DNA of 64,000 nucleotides from Bacillus sp. DNRA2 (GCF_012843265.1 NZ_JABAIT010000003.1:124001-188000); one strand, 5' to 3'. Shown: positions 10,093 through 18,837, numbered from the stretch's first letter. The notes: a model not told the origin generated them from the sequence alone. Numbers and translations are program-made.

Positions 10093-10158
10093 TTATCGGA
10101 TGCCTTTGTTCTACCTTGTCCCGTCACTTCATACTTTAAAGATGAAGGGGGCCTGTTT

Positions 10159-11109
10159 ATGAGAATAATCAAGGTGATATTAATCGTAACATTTACAACA
10201 TTATGTATTGTATATAATCCGATTTCTGATCGATATGTTTCCTTATTAAAAGGGGAAACCGTACAGGTCGATAAACATAGTAATCCACTGTATGAGGAAA
10301 TAATAAAAAAGAGCAAACTATATGAAGTTGCGGCTGCTGATGCCAAAATAGATCCGATTTGGAAGGCAATCCCTGGCTATAACGGTCGTGTTGTTGATAT
10401 AGAAGCATCCTATAAGAAGATGAAGAAACAAGGAGAATTTTCCGAAGATAAGTTGATATTTAAACAAACAAAGCCAAAAATTCATCTTCAAGATTTACAA
10501 GCTGCACCAATCTATCGAGGCAATCAGGAAAAACCGATGGTAGCATTCATTATTAATGTTGCTTGGGGAAATGAATATTTGCCAGACATGCTTGCCACCT
10601 TGAAAAAACATAACGTCAAAACAAGCTTTTTTCTTGAAGGTCGATGGGCGAAGGAAAATCCCGATTTGACAAAAATGATTTATGAAGCAGGTCATGAAAT
10701 CGGAAATCATTCTTATACTCATCCGGACATGAAAAACTTATCAGTTGCAGAAATAAAAAATCAATTACAAAAAACAAATGACGTAATAAAAGCAACAACA
10801 GGACAAGTACCAAAATGGTTCGGGCCACCAAGCGGCAGCTATCGTGACGATGTCGTCAAAATTGCCGATGTTATGGGCCTTGGTACGATTATTTGGAGTG
10901 TAGATACAATTGATTGGCAAAGACCGGCTCCGGATGTAATCATCCAGCGGGTTGAATCGAAAGTCCATCCAGGTGCACTCATTCTCATGCATCCAACAGC
11001 TCCAACCGCTAAGGCGCTCGACCGTCTTATTACGGTCATGGAACAAAAAAATTTACAAATTGGAACAGTTTCAGATACCTTAAGTGAAAATCGAATTGGA
11101 TCAAATTAA
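10159..11109 (+). CDS. ylxY: YlxY, polysaccharide deacetylase-like sporulation protein (probable pseudo-enzyme)
   Basis: 316 residues: an N-terminal hydrophobic signal/anchor (about 4-19), a linker, and a NodB/polysaccharide deacetylase domain (about 125-305). The metal-binding H-x-x-x-H motif is present (HSYTH, 184-188), as is a late L-x-H (ILMHPT). However, the catalytic T-F-D-D motif is replaced by INVAWG (132-137), so the usual catalytic base is missing. As I recall, B. subtilis YlxY has the same replacement, so it is a family feature. Sporulation involvement is family knowledge. An AAGGGGG site precedes the ATG. It lies between pnpA and mlpA as in B. subtilis. Confidence 0.9.
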   Translation: MRIIKVILIVTFTTLCIVYNPISDRYVSLLKGETVQVDKHSNPLYEEIIKKSKLYEVAAADAKIDPIWKAIPGYNGRVVDIEASYKKMKKQGEFSEDKLIFKQTKPKIHLQDLQAAPIYRGNQEKPMVAFIINVAWGNEYLPDMLATLKKHNVKTSFFLEGRWAKENPDLTKMIYEAGHEIGNHSYTHPDMKNLSVAEIKNQLQKTNDVIKATTGQVPKWFGPPSGSYRDDVVKIADVMGLGTIIWSVDTIDWQRPAPDVIIQRVESKVHPGALILMHPTAPTAKALDRLITVMEQKNLQIGTVSDTLSENRIGSN

Positions 11110-11127
11110 CTTGTAAAATACATCATT

Positions 11128-11157
11128 TTGGAAAAAAAAATCATAATAAGTTATACT
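11128..11157 (+). promoter_or_regulatory. Likely SigA promoter for mlpA
   Basis: TTGGAA (11128-11133) and TATACT (11152-11157) with an 18-bp spacer lie about 80 bases before mlpA. The leader between contains a short fragment (GCCGCGTCCGCTTTTCG) resembling the border of the GCGG repeats. Confidence 0.5.
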
Positions 11158-11239
11158 TATTAAATAGTTGGATCGGTTTTTATTTTATTAAGCGCTAACA
11201 AGCTGCCGCGTCCGCTTTTCGACGACTGGAGGAGTTTCT

Positions 11240-12475
11240 TTGATTACAAAATATACTTGTCAAAATGGAATAAGAGTGGTGTTAGAAAATATTCCAACAG
11301 TAAGATCTGTTGCCATTGGGATTTGGATTGGCACTGGATCAAGAAATGAAACCCCCGAATTAAACGGGATATCACATTTTTTAGAGCATATGTTTTTCAA
11401 AGGGACAAAAACGAGATCTGCCAGAGAGATTGCTGAATCATTTGATAGCATCGGCGGTCAAGTAAATGCATTTACGTCTAAAGAGTACACTTGCTATTAT
11501 GCAAAGGTATTAGATACACATGCCCCATTTGCTTTGGAAGTATTGGCAGATATGTTTTTCAACTCAACGTTTGATGAAGAAGAATTACTTAAAGAAAAAA
11601 ATGTTGTATATGAAGAAATAAAAATGTATGAGGATACTCCAGACGATATCGTTCATGATTTGCTTAGTAAAGCAGTGTATCAGAATCACCCGCTTGGTTA
11701 TCCTATTCTTGGAACTGAAGACACCTTACAAACCTTTACTGGTGATACGTTGAAACAATACATGAAAGATGCCTACACACCAGAAAATGTGGTTATTTCA
11801 ATAGCAGGAAATATTTCTGACGCTTTTATTAAGGAAGTTGAGTCATATTTTGGCTCATATCAAGGTCAAAGAGCCGTTCAACTTGATCAAAAGCCAAGCT
11901 TTAACACCAACCAAATTACTCGTAAAAAAGAAACAGAACAAGCCCATTTATGCATTGGTTTCGATGGACTACAGGTTGGTCATGATGATATTTATGAACT
12001 TATTGTCTTAAATAATATTCTAGGTGGTAGCATGAGCAGCCGCTTGTTCCAAGAGGTTCGTGAACAGCGAGGGCTTGCTTATTCTGTATTCTCCTATCAT
12101 TCAGCCTATCAGGATAGTGGAGTTGTAACCATTTATGGTGGTACAGGAGCAAAGCAGCTTGATGTTTTGTTTGAAACCATTCAAGACACCTTATCTAAAT
12201 TAAAGCAAAACGGCATCACCGAAAAAGAACTAAATAATAGTAAAGAGCAGCTTAAAGGTAGCTTAATGCTTAGTCTTGAGAGCACCAACAGCCGCATGAG
12301 CCGTAATGGTAAAAATGAGCTTCTGTTAAGTCGTCATCGTTCACTCGATGAGATTATCGAGCAAATTGATCTTGTCACAAAAGCTGAAGTTGACAAAATG
12401 GCCAATAATATTTTTAATGATCAATATTCATTAGCACTGGTAAGCCCAGACGGCGAACCGCCAAAAACAAAATAG
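11240..12475 (+). CDS. mlpA: M16-family zinc metallopeptidase MlpA (YmxG)
   Basis: Processing-protease-like peptidase of the insulinase/pitrilysin family. The inverted zinc motif H-x-x-E-H is HFLEH at residues 46-50, and the downstream glutamate is in KNVVYEEIKMYEDTP. The C-terminal half carries the second M16 fold with GGSMSSRLFQEVREQRGLAY. The length of 411 is normal. Start is TTG with a CTGGAGGAG ribosome binding site. No signal peptide, so cytoplasmic. In B. subtilis it has been implicated in control of exoprotease production; its substrate here is unknown. Confidence 0.93.
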   Translation: MITKYTCQNGIRVVLENIPTVRSVAIGIWIGTGSRNETPELNGISHFLEHMFFKGTKTRSAREIAESFDSIGGQVNAFTSKEYTCYYAKVLDTHAPFALEVLADMFFNSTFDEEELLKEKNVVYEEIKMYEDTPDDIVHDLLSKAVYQNHPLGYPILGTEDTLQTFTGDTLKQYMKDAYTPENVVISIAGNISDAFIKEVESYFGSYQGQRAVQLDQKPSFNTNQITRKKETEQAHLCIGFDGLQVGHDDIYELIVLNNILGGSMSSRLFQEVREQRGLAYSVFSYHSAYQDSGVVTIYGGTGAKQLDVLFETIQDTLSKLKQNGITEKELNNSKEQLKGSLMLSLESTNSRMSRNGKNELLLSRHRSLDEIIEQIDLVTKAEVDKMANNIFNDQYSLALVSPDGEPPKTK

Positions 12476-12491
12476 TATTTTTGAGGTCGAA

Positions 12492-12523
12492 CGACGTGTC
12501 AATACTGGCACGTCATTTTTTTG
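12492..12523 (+). terminator. Terminator after mlpA
   Basis: GACGTGTCA and TGGCACGTC pair (12493-12514, one bulge) and are followed by seven T. Confidence 0.82.
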
Positions 12524-12540
12524 TGGTCAGTATTGGGGGA

Positions 12541-12970
12541 ATCGTGCCCGAGAAGAGTGAAAAACTGAGCTAGCGGTAACGATAGGTCAACTATCGTGCC
12601 CGTAAAGGGGGAAAAATCAGGCTAGCGGTAACGATAGCGCCGTAATCGTGCCCGTGAAGGGGGAAAAATCAGGCTAGCGGTAACGAAAGCGCCGTAATCG
12701 TGCCCGTGAAGTGCGAAAAAAGAAGCTAGCGGTAACGATAGGTTAATTATCGTGCCCGTGAAGTGCGAAAAACTGAGCTAGCGGTAACGATAGGTCAACT
12801 ATCGTGCCCGTGAAGTGCGAAAAACTGAGCTAGCGGTAACGATAGGTCAACTATCGTGCCCGTGAAATGCAAAAAATGAAGCTAGTGGTAACGAAAGCGC
12901 CGTAATCGTGCCCCCTGAACAGCAAAAAAACATCTAGTGGTAACGATAACCCTCCCAATCGTGCAAATAC
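12541..12970. repeat. 52-bp tandem repeat array, family F1 (8 units plus a partial one)
   Basis: Units begin ATCGTGCCC at 12541, 12593, 12645, 12697, 12749, 12801, 12853 and 12905, so the period is exactly 52 bp; a degenerate ninth start is at 12958. Each unit opens with ATCGTGCCCG and later has the partly complementary CGGTAACGAT, with an A-rich stretch and GAGCTAG between them, so each could form a hairpin. Units differ by point changes (CGTAA versus ACT before the next unit). It fills the mlpA-ymxH gap behind the mlpA terminator. No coding frame spans it. Confidence 0.95.
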
Positions 12971-13043
12971 ACTCTATTTCTAGTCTAAAACCCCACGTGA
13001 TTTGATACATATATATAAAGGACAATGAAACGGGGGCAATGGT

Positions 13044-13292
13044 ATGAAGCTAAGTGACTTAAGCGGAAAAGAAATCGTTGATGTGAAGCGGGCGGAACGT
13101 TTGGGGGTTTTGGGCCAAACTGACCTGGAAATAAATGAGCAAACAGGACAAATCGAAGCACTGCTCATTCCAACCTTAAAATGGTTTGGACTGAGGAAAC
13201 AAGGCAATGAAGTTCGTGTCCCCTGGCGTCATATTAAAAAGATCGGCACTGATATGATCATTATTGATATACCTGATGAAGAAATTGAATAA
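13044..13292 (+). CDS. ymxH: PRC-barrel protein YmxH (YlmC/YmxH family)
   Basis: An 82-residue single PRC-barrel domain: MKLSDLSGKEIVDVKRAERLG, then LEINEQTGQIEALLIP and VPWRHIKKIGTDMIIID. The family is found in spore formers and is often linked to sporulation, but its function is not established to my knowledge. A CGGGGGC site precedes the ATG. It is followed by a strong terminator and then the dpaAB genes, as in B. subtilis. Confidence 0.9.
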   Translation: MKLSDLSGKEIVDVKRAERLGVLGQTDLEINEQTGQIEALLIPTLKWFGLRKQGNEVRVPWRHIKKIGTDMIIIDIPDEEIE

Positions 13293-13315
13293 CAAAATAA
13301 AGCTGAAAAGCTATC

Positions 13316-13350
13316 CAAAAAGACAGGGTCTTAAGACCCTGTCTTTTTTA
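13316..13350 (+). terminator. Terminator after ymxH
   Basis: AAAAAGACAGGGTC and GACCCTGTCTTTTT form a perfect long stem around TTAA, followed by more T. The A-rich 5' arm could make it active in both directions. Confidence 0.92.
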
Positions 13351-13361
13351 TGTTAGAAAAT

Positions 13362-13390
13362 CACCGATTCACAACAACTATCATAAAATA
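13362..13390 (+). promoter_or_regulatory. Candidate SigK promoter for dpaA-dpaB
   Basis: The -10 CATAAAATA (13382-13390) matches the SigK consensus CATAnnnTA exactly, and the -35 CACC (13362-13365) fits mACm with a 16-bp spacer. SigK drives dipicolinate synthase genes in the mother cell of B. subtilis, so position and sigma type agree. Confidence 0.72.
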
Positions 13391-13444
13391 CTGAAGTTAA
13401 ACCAATTACTGTTTGGATTTTAGAAAAAGTAGGTGATTATTCTC

Positions 13445-14347
13445 ATGCTGACAGGGTTGCAAATCGCAGTCATTGGCGGCGATGCAAGACAGCTCGAGAT
13501 CATCAGAAAACTGACTGAAATGGATGCAAAGCTCTCGCTAATTGGTTTTGAACAGCTTGATCATGCTTTCACAGGAGCAGTTAAAGAAAAAATCGATGAT
13601 CTGGATTTTTCCACTATGGATGCATTAATACTGCCTGTTCCAGGTACGACTCTGGAAGGACATATAGAAACAATATTCTCAAATGAAAAGGTTGTTTTGA
13701 ATGAAGCGATGCTTGCCCAAACACCTGAACACTGCATCGTCTATTCCGGAATCAGTAATGCGTATTTGAACGGGATCATCAAATCGACTAACCGGCGTCT
13801 AGTTCAATTGTTTGAGCGGGATGATGTTGCGATTTATAATTCAATTCCAACAGTCGAGGGGACAATTATGCTGGCAATACAGCATACTGATTTTACGATT
13901 CATGGTTCAAGTATAGTGGTATTGGGATTAGGAAGGGTTGGAATGAGTGTCGCCCGAACATTCCATGCACTTGGTGCGAAGGTGAAAGTTGGCGCAAGGC
14001 GGAGCGAACATATTGCTCGAATCACGGAAATGGGCCTAACACCATTTGTATTAAAGGATATTCATCAATTTGTAAAAGATACGGATATTTGTATCAATAC
14101 GATTCCTCATCAAATCGTTACAGCCTCTGTTATTGCTAATATGCCTGCTCATACGTTGATTCTTGATTTAGCTTCAAAACCGGGAGGGACTGATTTTCGC
14201 TATGCAGAAAAAAGAGGGATTAAAGCGATACTGGCCCCTGGCTTGCCAGGAATTGTTGCCCCTAAAACTGCTGGGCAAATCCTTGCCAATGTCCTGACCC
14301 AACTGCTAAAGGATGACCTTATGAATCGGAAGGGGAAAGCAAAATGA
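13445..14347 (+). CDS. dpaA: Dipicolinate synthase subunit A
   Basis: With DpaB it oxidises the dihydrodipicolinate-pathway intermediate to dipicolinic acid in the mother cell; DPA is then loaded into the spore core for heat resistance. The product has 300 residues with an N-terminal DpaA domain (MLTGLQIAVIGGDARQLEII) and a Rossmann NAD(P) motif VLGLGRVGMSVARTF at about residues 160-175. The ATG at 13445 is preferred over an in-frame GTG at 13433, because the GTAGGTG ribosome binding site includes the GTG and the ATG matches the B. subtilis start. It overlaps dpaB by four bases (ATGA). Confidence 0.96.
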   Translation: MLTGLQIAVIGGDARQLEIIRKLTEMDAKLSLIGFEQLDHAFTGAVKEKIDDLDFSTMDALILPVPGTTLEGHIETIFSNEKVVLNEAMLAQTPEHCIVYSGISNAYLNGIIKSTNRRLVQLFERDDVAIYNSIPTVEGTIMLAIQHTDFTIHGSSIVVLGLGRVGMSVARTFHALGAKVKVGARRSEHIARITEMGLTPFVLKDIHQFVKDTDICINTIPHQIVTASVIANMPAHTLILDLASKPGGTDFRYAEKRGIKAILAPGLPGIVAPKTAGQILANVLTQLLKDDLMNRKGKAK

Positions 14348-14937
14348 GTTTGAAAGGGAAACGAATTGGATTTGGGATAACTGGATCCCATTGCACCTAT
14401 GAAGAAATCTATCCGGAAATAGAAAAACTAGTGAAAGCAGGCGCCGAGGTTTTGCCTGTGGTCACATTTACCGTAAAGAATACCGACACACGATTTGGCA
14501 AAGGTGAGGACTGGATTGCCAAAATTGAAGCAGTAACCGGAAATAAAGTGATTGATTCAATTGTTAAAGCAGAACCACTTGGTCCACGAATTCCACTTGA
14601 TTGTATGGTCATTGCGCCATTAACCGGTAATTCAATGAGCAAATTTGCCAATGCGATGACTGACAGCCCCGTCCTGATGGCTGCAAAAGCAACGCTACGT
14701 AACGGCAAACCGGTGGTGCTCGGAATTTCCACAAATGATGCCTTGGGTCTAAATGGCGTTAATTTGATGAGATTGATGACGACAAAAAATATTTATTTTA
14801 TTCCGTTTGGTCAGGATGATCCGGTTAAAAAACCAAATTCAATGGTAGCAAGAATGTCATTGACTGATCAAACGATTTTAGCGGCAATAGAAGGTAGACA
14901 GCTCCAACCTGTGTTAGTTGAAAAATACCTGGACTAA
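14344..14937 (+). CDS. dpaB: Dipicolinate synthase subunit B (flavoprotein)
   Basis: A flavoprotein-family subunit of 197 residues: KGKRIGFGITGSHCTYEEIYPEI at the N-terminus and the flavoprotein motif APLTGNSMSKFANAMTD in the middle. It acts with DpaA in DPA formation. The start overlaps the dpaA stop in ATGA, indicating translational coupling. Directly downstream lie asd, dapG and dapA, which make the dihydrodipicolinate precursor, so the cluster groups supply and use. Confidence 0.96.
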   Translation: MSLKGKRIGFGITGSHCTYEEIYPEIEKLVKAGAEVLPVVTFTVKNTDTRFGKGEDWIAKIEAVTGNKVIDSIVKAEPLGPRIPLDCMVIAPLTGNSMSKFANAMTDSPVLMAAKATLRNGKPVVLGISTNDALGLNGVNLMRLMTTKNIYFIPFGQDDPVKKPNSMVARMSLTDQTILAAIEGRQLQPVLVEKYLD

Positions 14938-15027
14938 ACAGAATCTTCGTACTTTTCAAGTAAACCTATAAAAAATTTGATTCCTTAATGAACTCATTAT
15001 GTTAAAATAAATGATAATATAAATGAT

Positions 15028-15061
15028 GACGGTAGTCCTTTAAAGAATGAAAGGCGCCGTC
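15028..15061 (+). promoter_or_regulatory. Leader hairpin upstream of asd
   Basis: GACGG (15028-15032) pairs with CCGTC (15057-15061), and CCTTT with AAAGG inside it. There is no T tract behind, so it is not a terminator. Two extended -10 like sequences precede it: TGTTAAAAT at 15000-15008 and TGATAATAT at 15012-15020. I see no lysine riboswitch. Confidence 0.45.
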
Positions 15062-15127
15062 TCTACCATTCATCGTAATAAATGCATGAAAAATCATACT
15101 TATTGACACAGGAAGGGGACTCTATCC

Positions 15128-16183
15128 ATGAGCCAAACTAAAGGTTACAATGTCGCAGTTGTTGGTGCAACTGGGGCGGTAGGACAACAAATGATTCAAA
15201 CACTGGAAAACAGAAATTTTCCAATCGCAAAATTAACATTACTTTCTTCAGCACGTTCTGCTGGTAAAACTGTAACTTTCAAAGGCGAAGAAATTACTGT
15301 ACAAGAAGCTAAGCCTGAGAGCTTTGAGGGAATTGATATTGCTTTATTTAGCGCAGGTGGGAGTGTATCATTAGAGCTTGCGCCTGAGGCAGCAAAACGC
15401 GGTGCTATTTGTGTGGACAACACAAGTGCTTTCCGTATGGACCCTAATGTTCCACTTGTCGTACCTGAGGTTAATGAAGCTGACCTTCACGAGCATAATG
15501 GGATTATTGCTAATCCAAACTGTTCAACGATTCAAATGGTCGTTGCGTTAGAACCAATCAGACAAAAATATGGTTTAAATAAAGTGATCGTTTCAACGTA
15601 TCAAGCTGTGTCCGGATCTGGTGCTGTGGCAATCGAAGAATTACAAGAACAAACGAAATCAATCGTTAATGGTGAAGCGTTTGAACCAAAAATTCTCCCA
15701 GTAAAATCAGATAAAAAACATTATCAAATTGCCTTCAATGCGATTCCGCAAATTGATAAATTCCAAGACAACGGTTATACGTATGAAGAAATGAAAATGA
15801 TCAATGAAACTAAGAAAATTATGCACTTACCAGAGCTAGCTGTGGCAGCAACTTGTGTCCGTATTCCTGTGGCAACAGGGCACTCTGAAACGGTTTATTT
15901 TGAAATTGGCGAGTCAGGTGTTCAAGCATCAGAAATCAAGGCATTATTAGAAAATGCGCCAGGAATTGTCCTTCAAGATGATCCTAGCGAGCAAATTTAT
16001 CCTATGCCTGCAGATTGTATTGGTAAAAATGATGTATTTGTTGGACGTATTCGCAATGATTTAGATGAAGAAAAAGGCTTCCACATGTGGGTGGTTTCCG
16101 ATAACCTTCTAAAAGGTGCAGCATGGAACTCAGTTCAAATAGCAGAAAGCTTAATTAAATTAGGATTAGTGACGGAAAAATAA
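15128..16183 (+). CDS. asd: Aspartate-semialdehyde dehydrogenase
   Basis: NADPH-dependent reduction of aspartyl phosphate to the semialdehyde, the branch point to diaminopimelate/lysine, dipicolinate, methionine and threonine. The product has 351 residues. The N-terminal [15 protein letters not shown] nucleotide motif is clear, and the catalytic cysteine is Cys132 in [23 protein letters not shown] follows. An AGGAAGGGGA ribosome binding site precedes the ATG. It is the first of asd-dapG-dapA; the 119 bp to dapG hold a long hairpin. Confidence 0.96.
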   Translation: MSQTKGYNVAVVGATGAVGQQMIQTLENRNFPIAKLTLLSSARSAGKTVTFKGEEITVQEAKPESFEGIDIALFSAGGSVSLELAPEAAKRGAICVDNTSAFRMDPNVPLVVPEVNEADLHEHNGIIANPNCSTIQMVVALEPIRQKYGLNKVIVSTYQAVSGSGAVAIEELQEQTKSIVNGEAFEPKILPVKSDKKHYQIAFNAIPQIDKFQDNGYTYEEMKMINETKKIMHLPELAVAATCVRIPVATGHSETVYFEIGESGVQASEIKALLENAPGIVLQDDPSEQIYPMPADCIGKNDVFVGRIRNDLDEEKGFHMWVVSDNLLKGAAWNSVQIAESLIKLGLVTEK

Positions 16184-16194
16184 TCATTCTATTC

Positions 16195-16273
16195 AACCAA
16201 ACCTGCTGCACAGTTTTTAAGTCTTGTTTGTCAGTCGAAAAATAAGACAAATTGTGCAAGTCGGTTTGGTTTT
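16195..16273 (+). promoter_or_regulatory. Long intercistronic hairpin between asd and dapG
   Basis: AACCAAACC (16195-16203) pairs with GGTTTGGTT (16263-16271); inside, GCACA pairs with TGTGC and GTCTT with AAGAC. Only a few T follow, so it could be a weak terminator, an mRNA-stabilising structure or an attenuator. No known riboswitch consensus was recognised. Confidence 0.65.
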
Positions 16274-16302
16274 ACCAATAATACAACTTAGAAGGTGTTA
16301 CG

Positions 16303-17535
16303 ATGAAAATGATTGTTCAAAAATTTGGCGGTACATCCGTCCGTGACGAAAATGGCCGTCAAAATGCAAAACGCCATATTGAGGCAGCTTTGAAGGATGG
16401 ATATAAAGTAGTGGTAGTGGTATCTGCAATGGGACGAATCGGTGATCCTTATGCAACAGACACGCTATTATCTTTAATCGGTGGAAGTAAAAGCAAGATT
16501 TCCAAGCGGGAATACGATTTATTACTTTCTTGTGGTGAAATGATTTCAAGTGTGGTTTTTACTAATATGCTACTTGAAAATGGGATCAATGCTGTTTCAT
16601 TAACTGGCGCGCAAGCAGGATTCGTCACCAGCAACGAGCATACAAATGCGAAGATATTGGAAATGAAATGTGACCGTCTTTTAAGAGAGCTTGAGGATGC
16701 AGATGTAGTAGTTGTCGCTGGCTTTCAAGGAGCTGCTAAAAATGGGGATATTACGACGATTGGTCGGGGTGGTAGCGATACTTCAGCTGCAGCATTAGGC
16801 GCCGCGATAAATGCGGAAGTCATTGATATTTTTACAGATGTTGAGGGAATTATGACGGCTGACCCGAGAATTGCCAATAATGCTCGACCTCTATCGGTAG
16901 TAACGTATACGGAGGTATGCAATATGGCTTATCAGGGTGCGAAGGTCATTCATCCACGTGCTGTTGAAATCGCGATGCAGGCTAAGGTGCCTATCCGCAT
17001 TCGCTCAACGTATAGCGACAATACAGGGACACTTGTAACGACCGCAAATCGCGATAACCATGGCAGCGATATTAAGGAACGTCCGGTAACAGGCATCGCC
17101 CACGTTACGAATGTAACGCAAATCAAGGTGTTTGCCAAAAAGGATCAATACAATCTTCAAGCCGAAGTGTTTAAAGCGATGGCTAATGAAAATATTAGTG
17201 TTGATTTCATTAATATTTCTCCAAATGGAGTGGTCTACACGGTTACCGACGAGATGGCGGACCGTGCCGTTTCTGTGTTAAAGGAGCTTGGGCATGAACC
17301 TGCTGTTGAAACAAATTGTGCCAAGGTTTCCGTCGTCGGTGCAGGGATGGCAGGAGTACCGGGAATTACGGCGAAAATCGTGACCGCTCTTTCAGAAAAG
17401 GAAATTAGAATCTTACAATCGGCAGATAGTCATACCACCATTTGGGTCCTTGTAAAGCAAGAGGATTTAGTGCAGGCAGTCAATGCATTACACGATGCAT
17501 TTAGCCTGGAAAATGAAGTACTAGAACATGAATAA
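16303..17535 (+). CDS. dapG: Aspartate kinase I (diaminopimelate-type)
   Basis: Phosphorylates aspartate, the first step of the pathway. The product has 410 residues. The kinase domain has KFGGTSV near the N-terminus, then LLSCGEMISS and TTIGRGGSDTSAAALGAA. Two C-terminal ACT domains (about 265-400) sense end product; in B. subtilis this isozyme responds to meso-diaminopimelate. An AAGGTG site lies before the ATG. It lies between asd and dapA, as in B. subtilis. Confidence 0.96.
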   Translation: MKMIVQKFGGTSVRDENGRQNAKRHIEAALKDGYKVVVVVSAMGRIGDPYATDTLLSLIGGSKSKISKREYDLLLSCGEMISSVVFTNMLLENGINAVSLTGAQAGFVTSNEHTNAKILEMKCDRLLRELEDADVVVVAGFQGAAKNGDITTIGRGGSDTSAAALGAAINAEVIDIFTDVEGIMTADPRIANNARPLSVVTYTEVCNMAYQGAKVIHPRAVEIAMQAKVPIRIRSTYSDNTGTLVTTANRDNHGSDIKERPVTGIAHVTNVTQIKVFAKKDQYNLQAEVFKAMANENISVDFINISPNGVVYTVTDEMADRAVSVLKELGHEPAVETNCAKVSVVGAGMAGVPGITAKIVTALSEKEIRILQSADSHTTIWVLVKQEDLVQAVNALHDAFSLENEVLEHE

Positions 17536-17597
17536 TTGTTATTTTTACGAGAGAAGGGGCAAAGCTCCGAAATAGATTGGTAAAGAGGAGTGGCATG

Positions 17598-18464
17598 ATG
17601 ACTATTTTCGGTCGGGTTTCCACCGCAATGGTAACCCCATTTGATAAGAACGGGCATATTGACTTTGCAAAAACGACGCAGCTAGTGAATTACTTAATTG
17701 AGAACGGCACTGATTCACTGGTGGTCGCTGGTACAACTGGTGAATCTCCAACTCTTTCTAAAGAAGAGAAGGTGGCATTGTTTCAGCATGTTGTTCAGGT
17801 TGTAAATAAAAGAGTCCCGGTAATTGCCGGAACAGGAAGCTACAACACGTATGAATCAGTTGAATTAACGAAACGGGCAGAGCAGGTTGGTGTTGATGCG
17901 ATCATGCTTGTTGGTCCATATTATAATAAGCCGAATCAAGAAGGCTTGTATCAACATTTTAAAACAATTGCTGAAAGTACTAAGCTTCCTGTAATGGTAT
18001 ACAATATTCCGGGCCGGTCAGTTGTTAATATTTTACCCGAAACCATCATTCGCTTGTCAGCCATTCCTAATATTGTTGCAGTAAAAGAAGCGAGTGGGGA
18101 CTTAAGTGCCATGACAAAGATTATTGCTGAAACGGATGAACATTTCTTTTTATACAGCGGTGATGACAGCTTAACGATTCCTGTCTTGGCTATTGGTGGT
18201 GCCGGAGTCATTTCGGTCGCTTCACATGTAATTGGTAAAGAAATGCAAGAGATGGTTCAAGCGTTTTTGAATGGAGAGCATGCAGCAGCATCAAAACTAC
18301 ATCAACGTTTATTGCCGATTATGCAGGGCTTATTTAAGGCTCCGAACCCTGTTCCAGTGAAAACCGCGTTGCAGATAAAAGGTCTTGATGTCGGGTCAGT
18401 TCGCTTGCCATTAGTACCATTATCAGAACAAGAACGAACAGCAGTAGCGGATTTATTTAAATAA
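17598..18464 (+). CDS. dapA: 4-hydroxy-tetrahydrodipicolinate synthase
   Basis: Condenses aspartate semialdehyde with pyruvate, the committed step to DAP and dipicolinate. About 288 residues in a TIM barrel. Visible motifs are VAGTTGESPTLS, the tyrosine in MVYNIPGRS, and the Schiff-base lysine in VAVKEASGD. The AGAGGAG site favours the second of two adjacent ATGs (17595 and 17598) by spacing and by N-terminal match; either is possible. Last gene of the asd unit and followed by a terminator. Confidence 0.96.
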   Translation: MTIFGRVSTAMVTPFDKNGHIDFAKTTQLVNYLIENGTDSLVVAGTTGESPTLSKEEKVALFQHVVQVVNKRVPVIAGTGSYNTYESVELTKRAEQVGVDAIMLVGPYYNKPNQEGLYQHFKTIAESTKLPVMVYNIPGRSVVNILPETIIRLSAIPNIVAVKEASGDLSAMTKIIAETDEHFFLYSGDDSLTIPVLAIGGAGVISVASHVIGKEMQEMVQAFLNGEHAAASKLHQRLLPIMQGLFKAPNPVPVKTALQIKGLDVGSVRLPLVPLSEQERTAVADLFK

Positions 18465-18479
18465 TATTTTTCAATCCAA

Positions 18480-18508
18480 AGAGGTTGCCAATGTGCAGCC
18501 TTTTTTTA
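18480..18508 (+). terminator. Terminator after dapA
   Basis: AGGTTGC pairs with GCAGCCT (one G-U pair) and is followed by seven T. Confidence 0.82.
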
Positions 18509-18512
18509 TTTT

Positions 18513-18696
18513 GGCTGTGTTAAAGCTTAGTGTTGATTTTTCGCAAGTTGATTGGAGCGGAAGGCACGGAGACTCCTGCGGGAGTAGCTGGTATGGGAGA
18601 CACCGCAGGCGCGAATGCGCCGAGGAGGCTCCCAACTAGCCCCTAAGGTGCGCGAAGTGCCTGGAGCGGAAATCAACATTCAAATTTAATACAGCC
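18513..18696. repeat. Dispersed structured element, copy 2 (full form)
   Basis: Ends are GGCTGTGTTAAA and TTTAATACAGCC (11 of 12 bases complementary), with an inner pair GTTGATT / AATCAAC and the same core as copies 1 and 3. The flanks read TTATTTT on both sides, which looks like a target duplication. With the terminator and the rnjB promoter it accounts for the 372 bp between dapA and rnjB. No open frame of note. Confidence 0.88.
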
Positions 18697-18759
18697 TTAT
18701 TTTTAAAAATGATGGATTCTATAAATTCAGAATCCTATCCAAATGGCGAGAGATAAAGG

Positions 18760-18789
18760 TTGTAAAGGCTTTCTTCCTTCAAGTATAAT
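18760..18789 (+). promoter_or_regulatory. Likely SigA promoter for rnjB
   Basis: TTGTAA (18760-18765) and a perfect TATAAT (18784-18789), 18 bp apart. A second TATAAT at 18798-18803 has no good -35. Confidence 0.6.
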
Positions 18790-18837
18790 AACTGTAATAT
18801 AATACGGTCGGGCGATAGACATTAGGAGGAAACAGAT

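Noticed and set aside
10130-10138. SigK/SigE-like -10 (CATACTTTA) before ylxY
   Set aside because: A good -10 match, but no -35 at a suitable distance, and the transcript would begin on top of the ribosome binding site.
12541-12970. CRISPR array
   Set aside because: The whole 52-bp unit is conserved, there are no unique spacers between short exact repeats, and no cas gene is in the window. The same holds for the 21-bp and 53-bp arrays.
14940-15127. Lysine riboswitch upstream of asd
   Set aside because: The leader is short and shows only one small hairpin; none of the conserved L-box core could be found.
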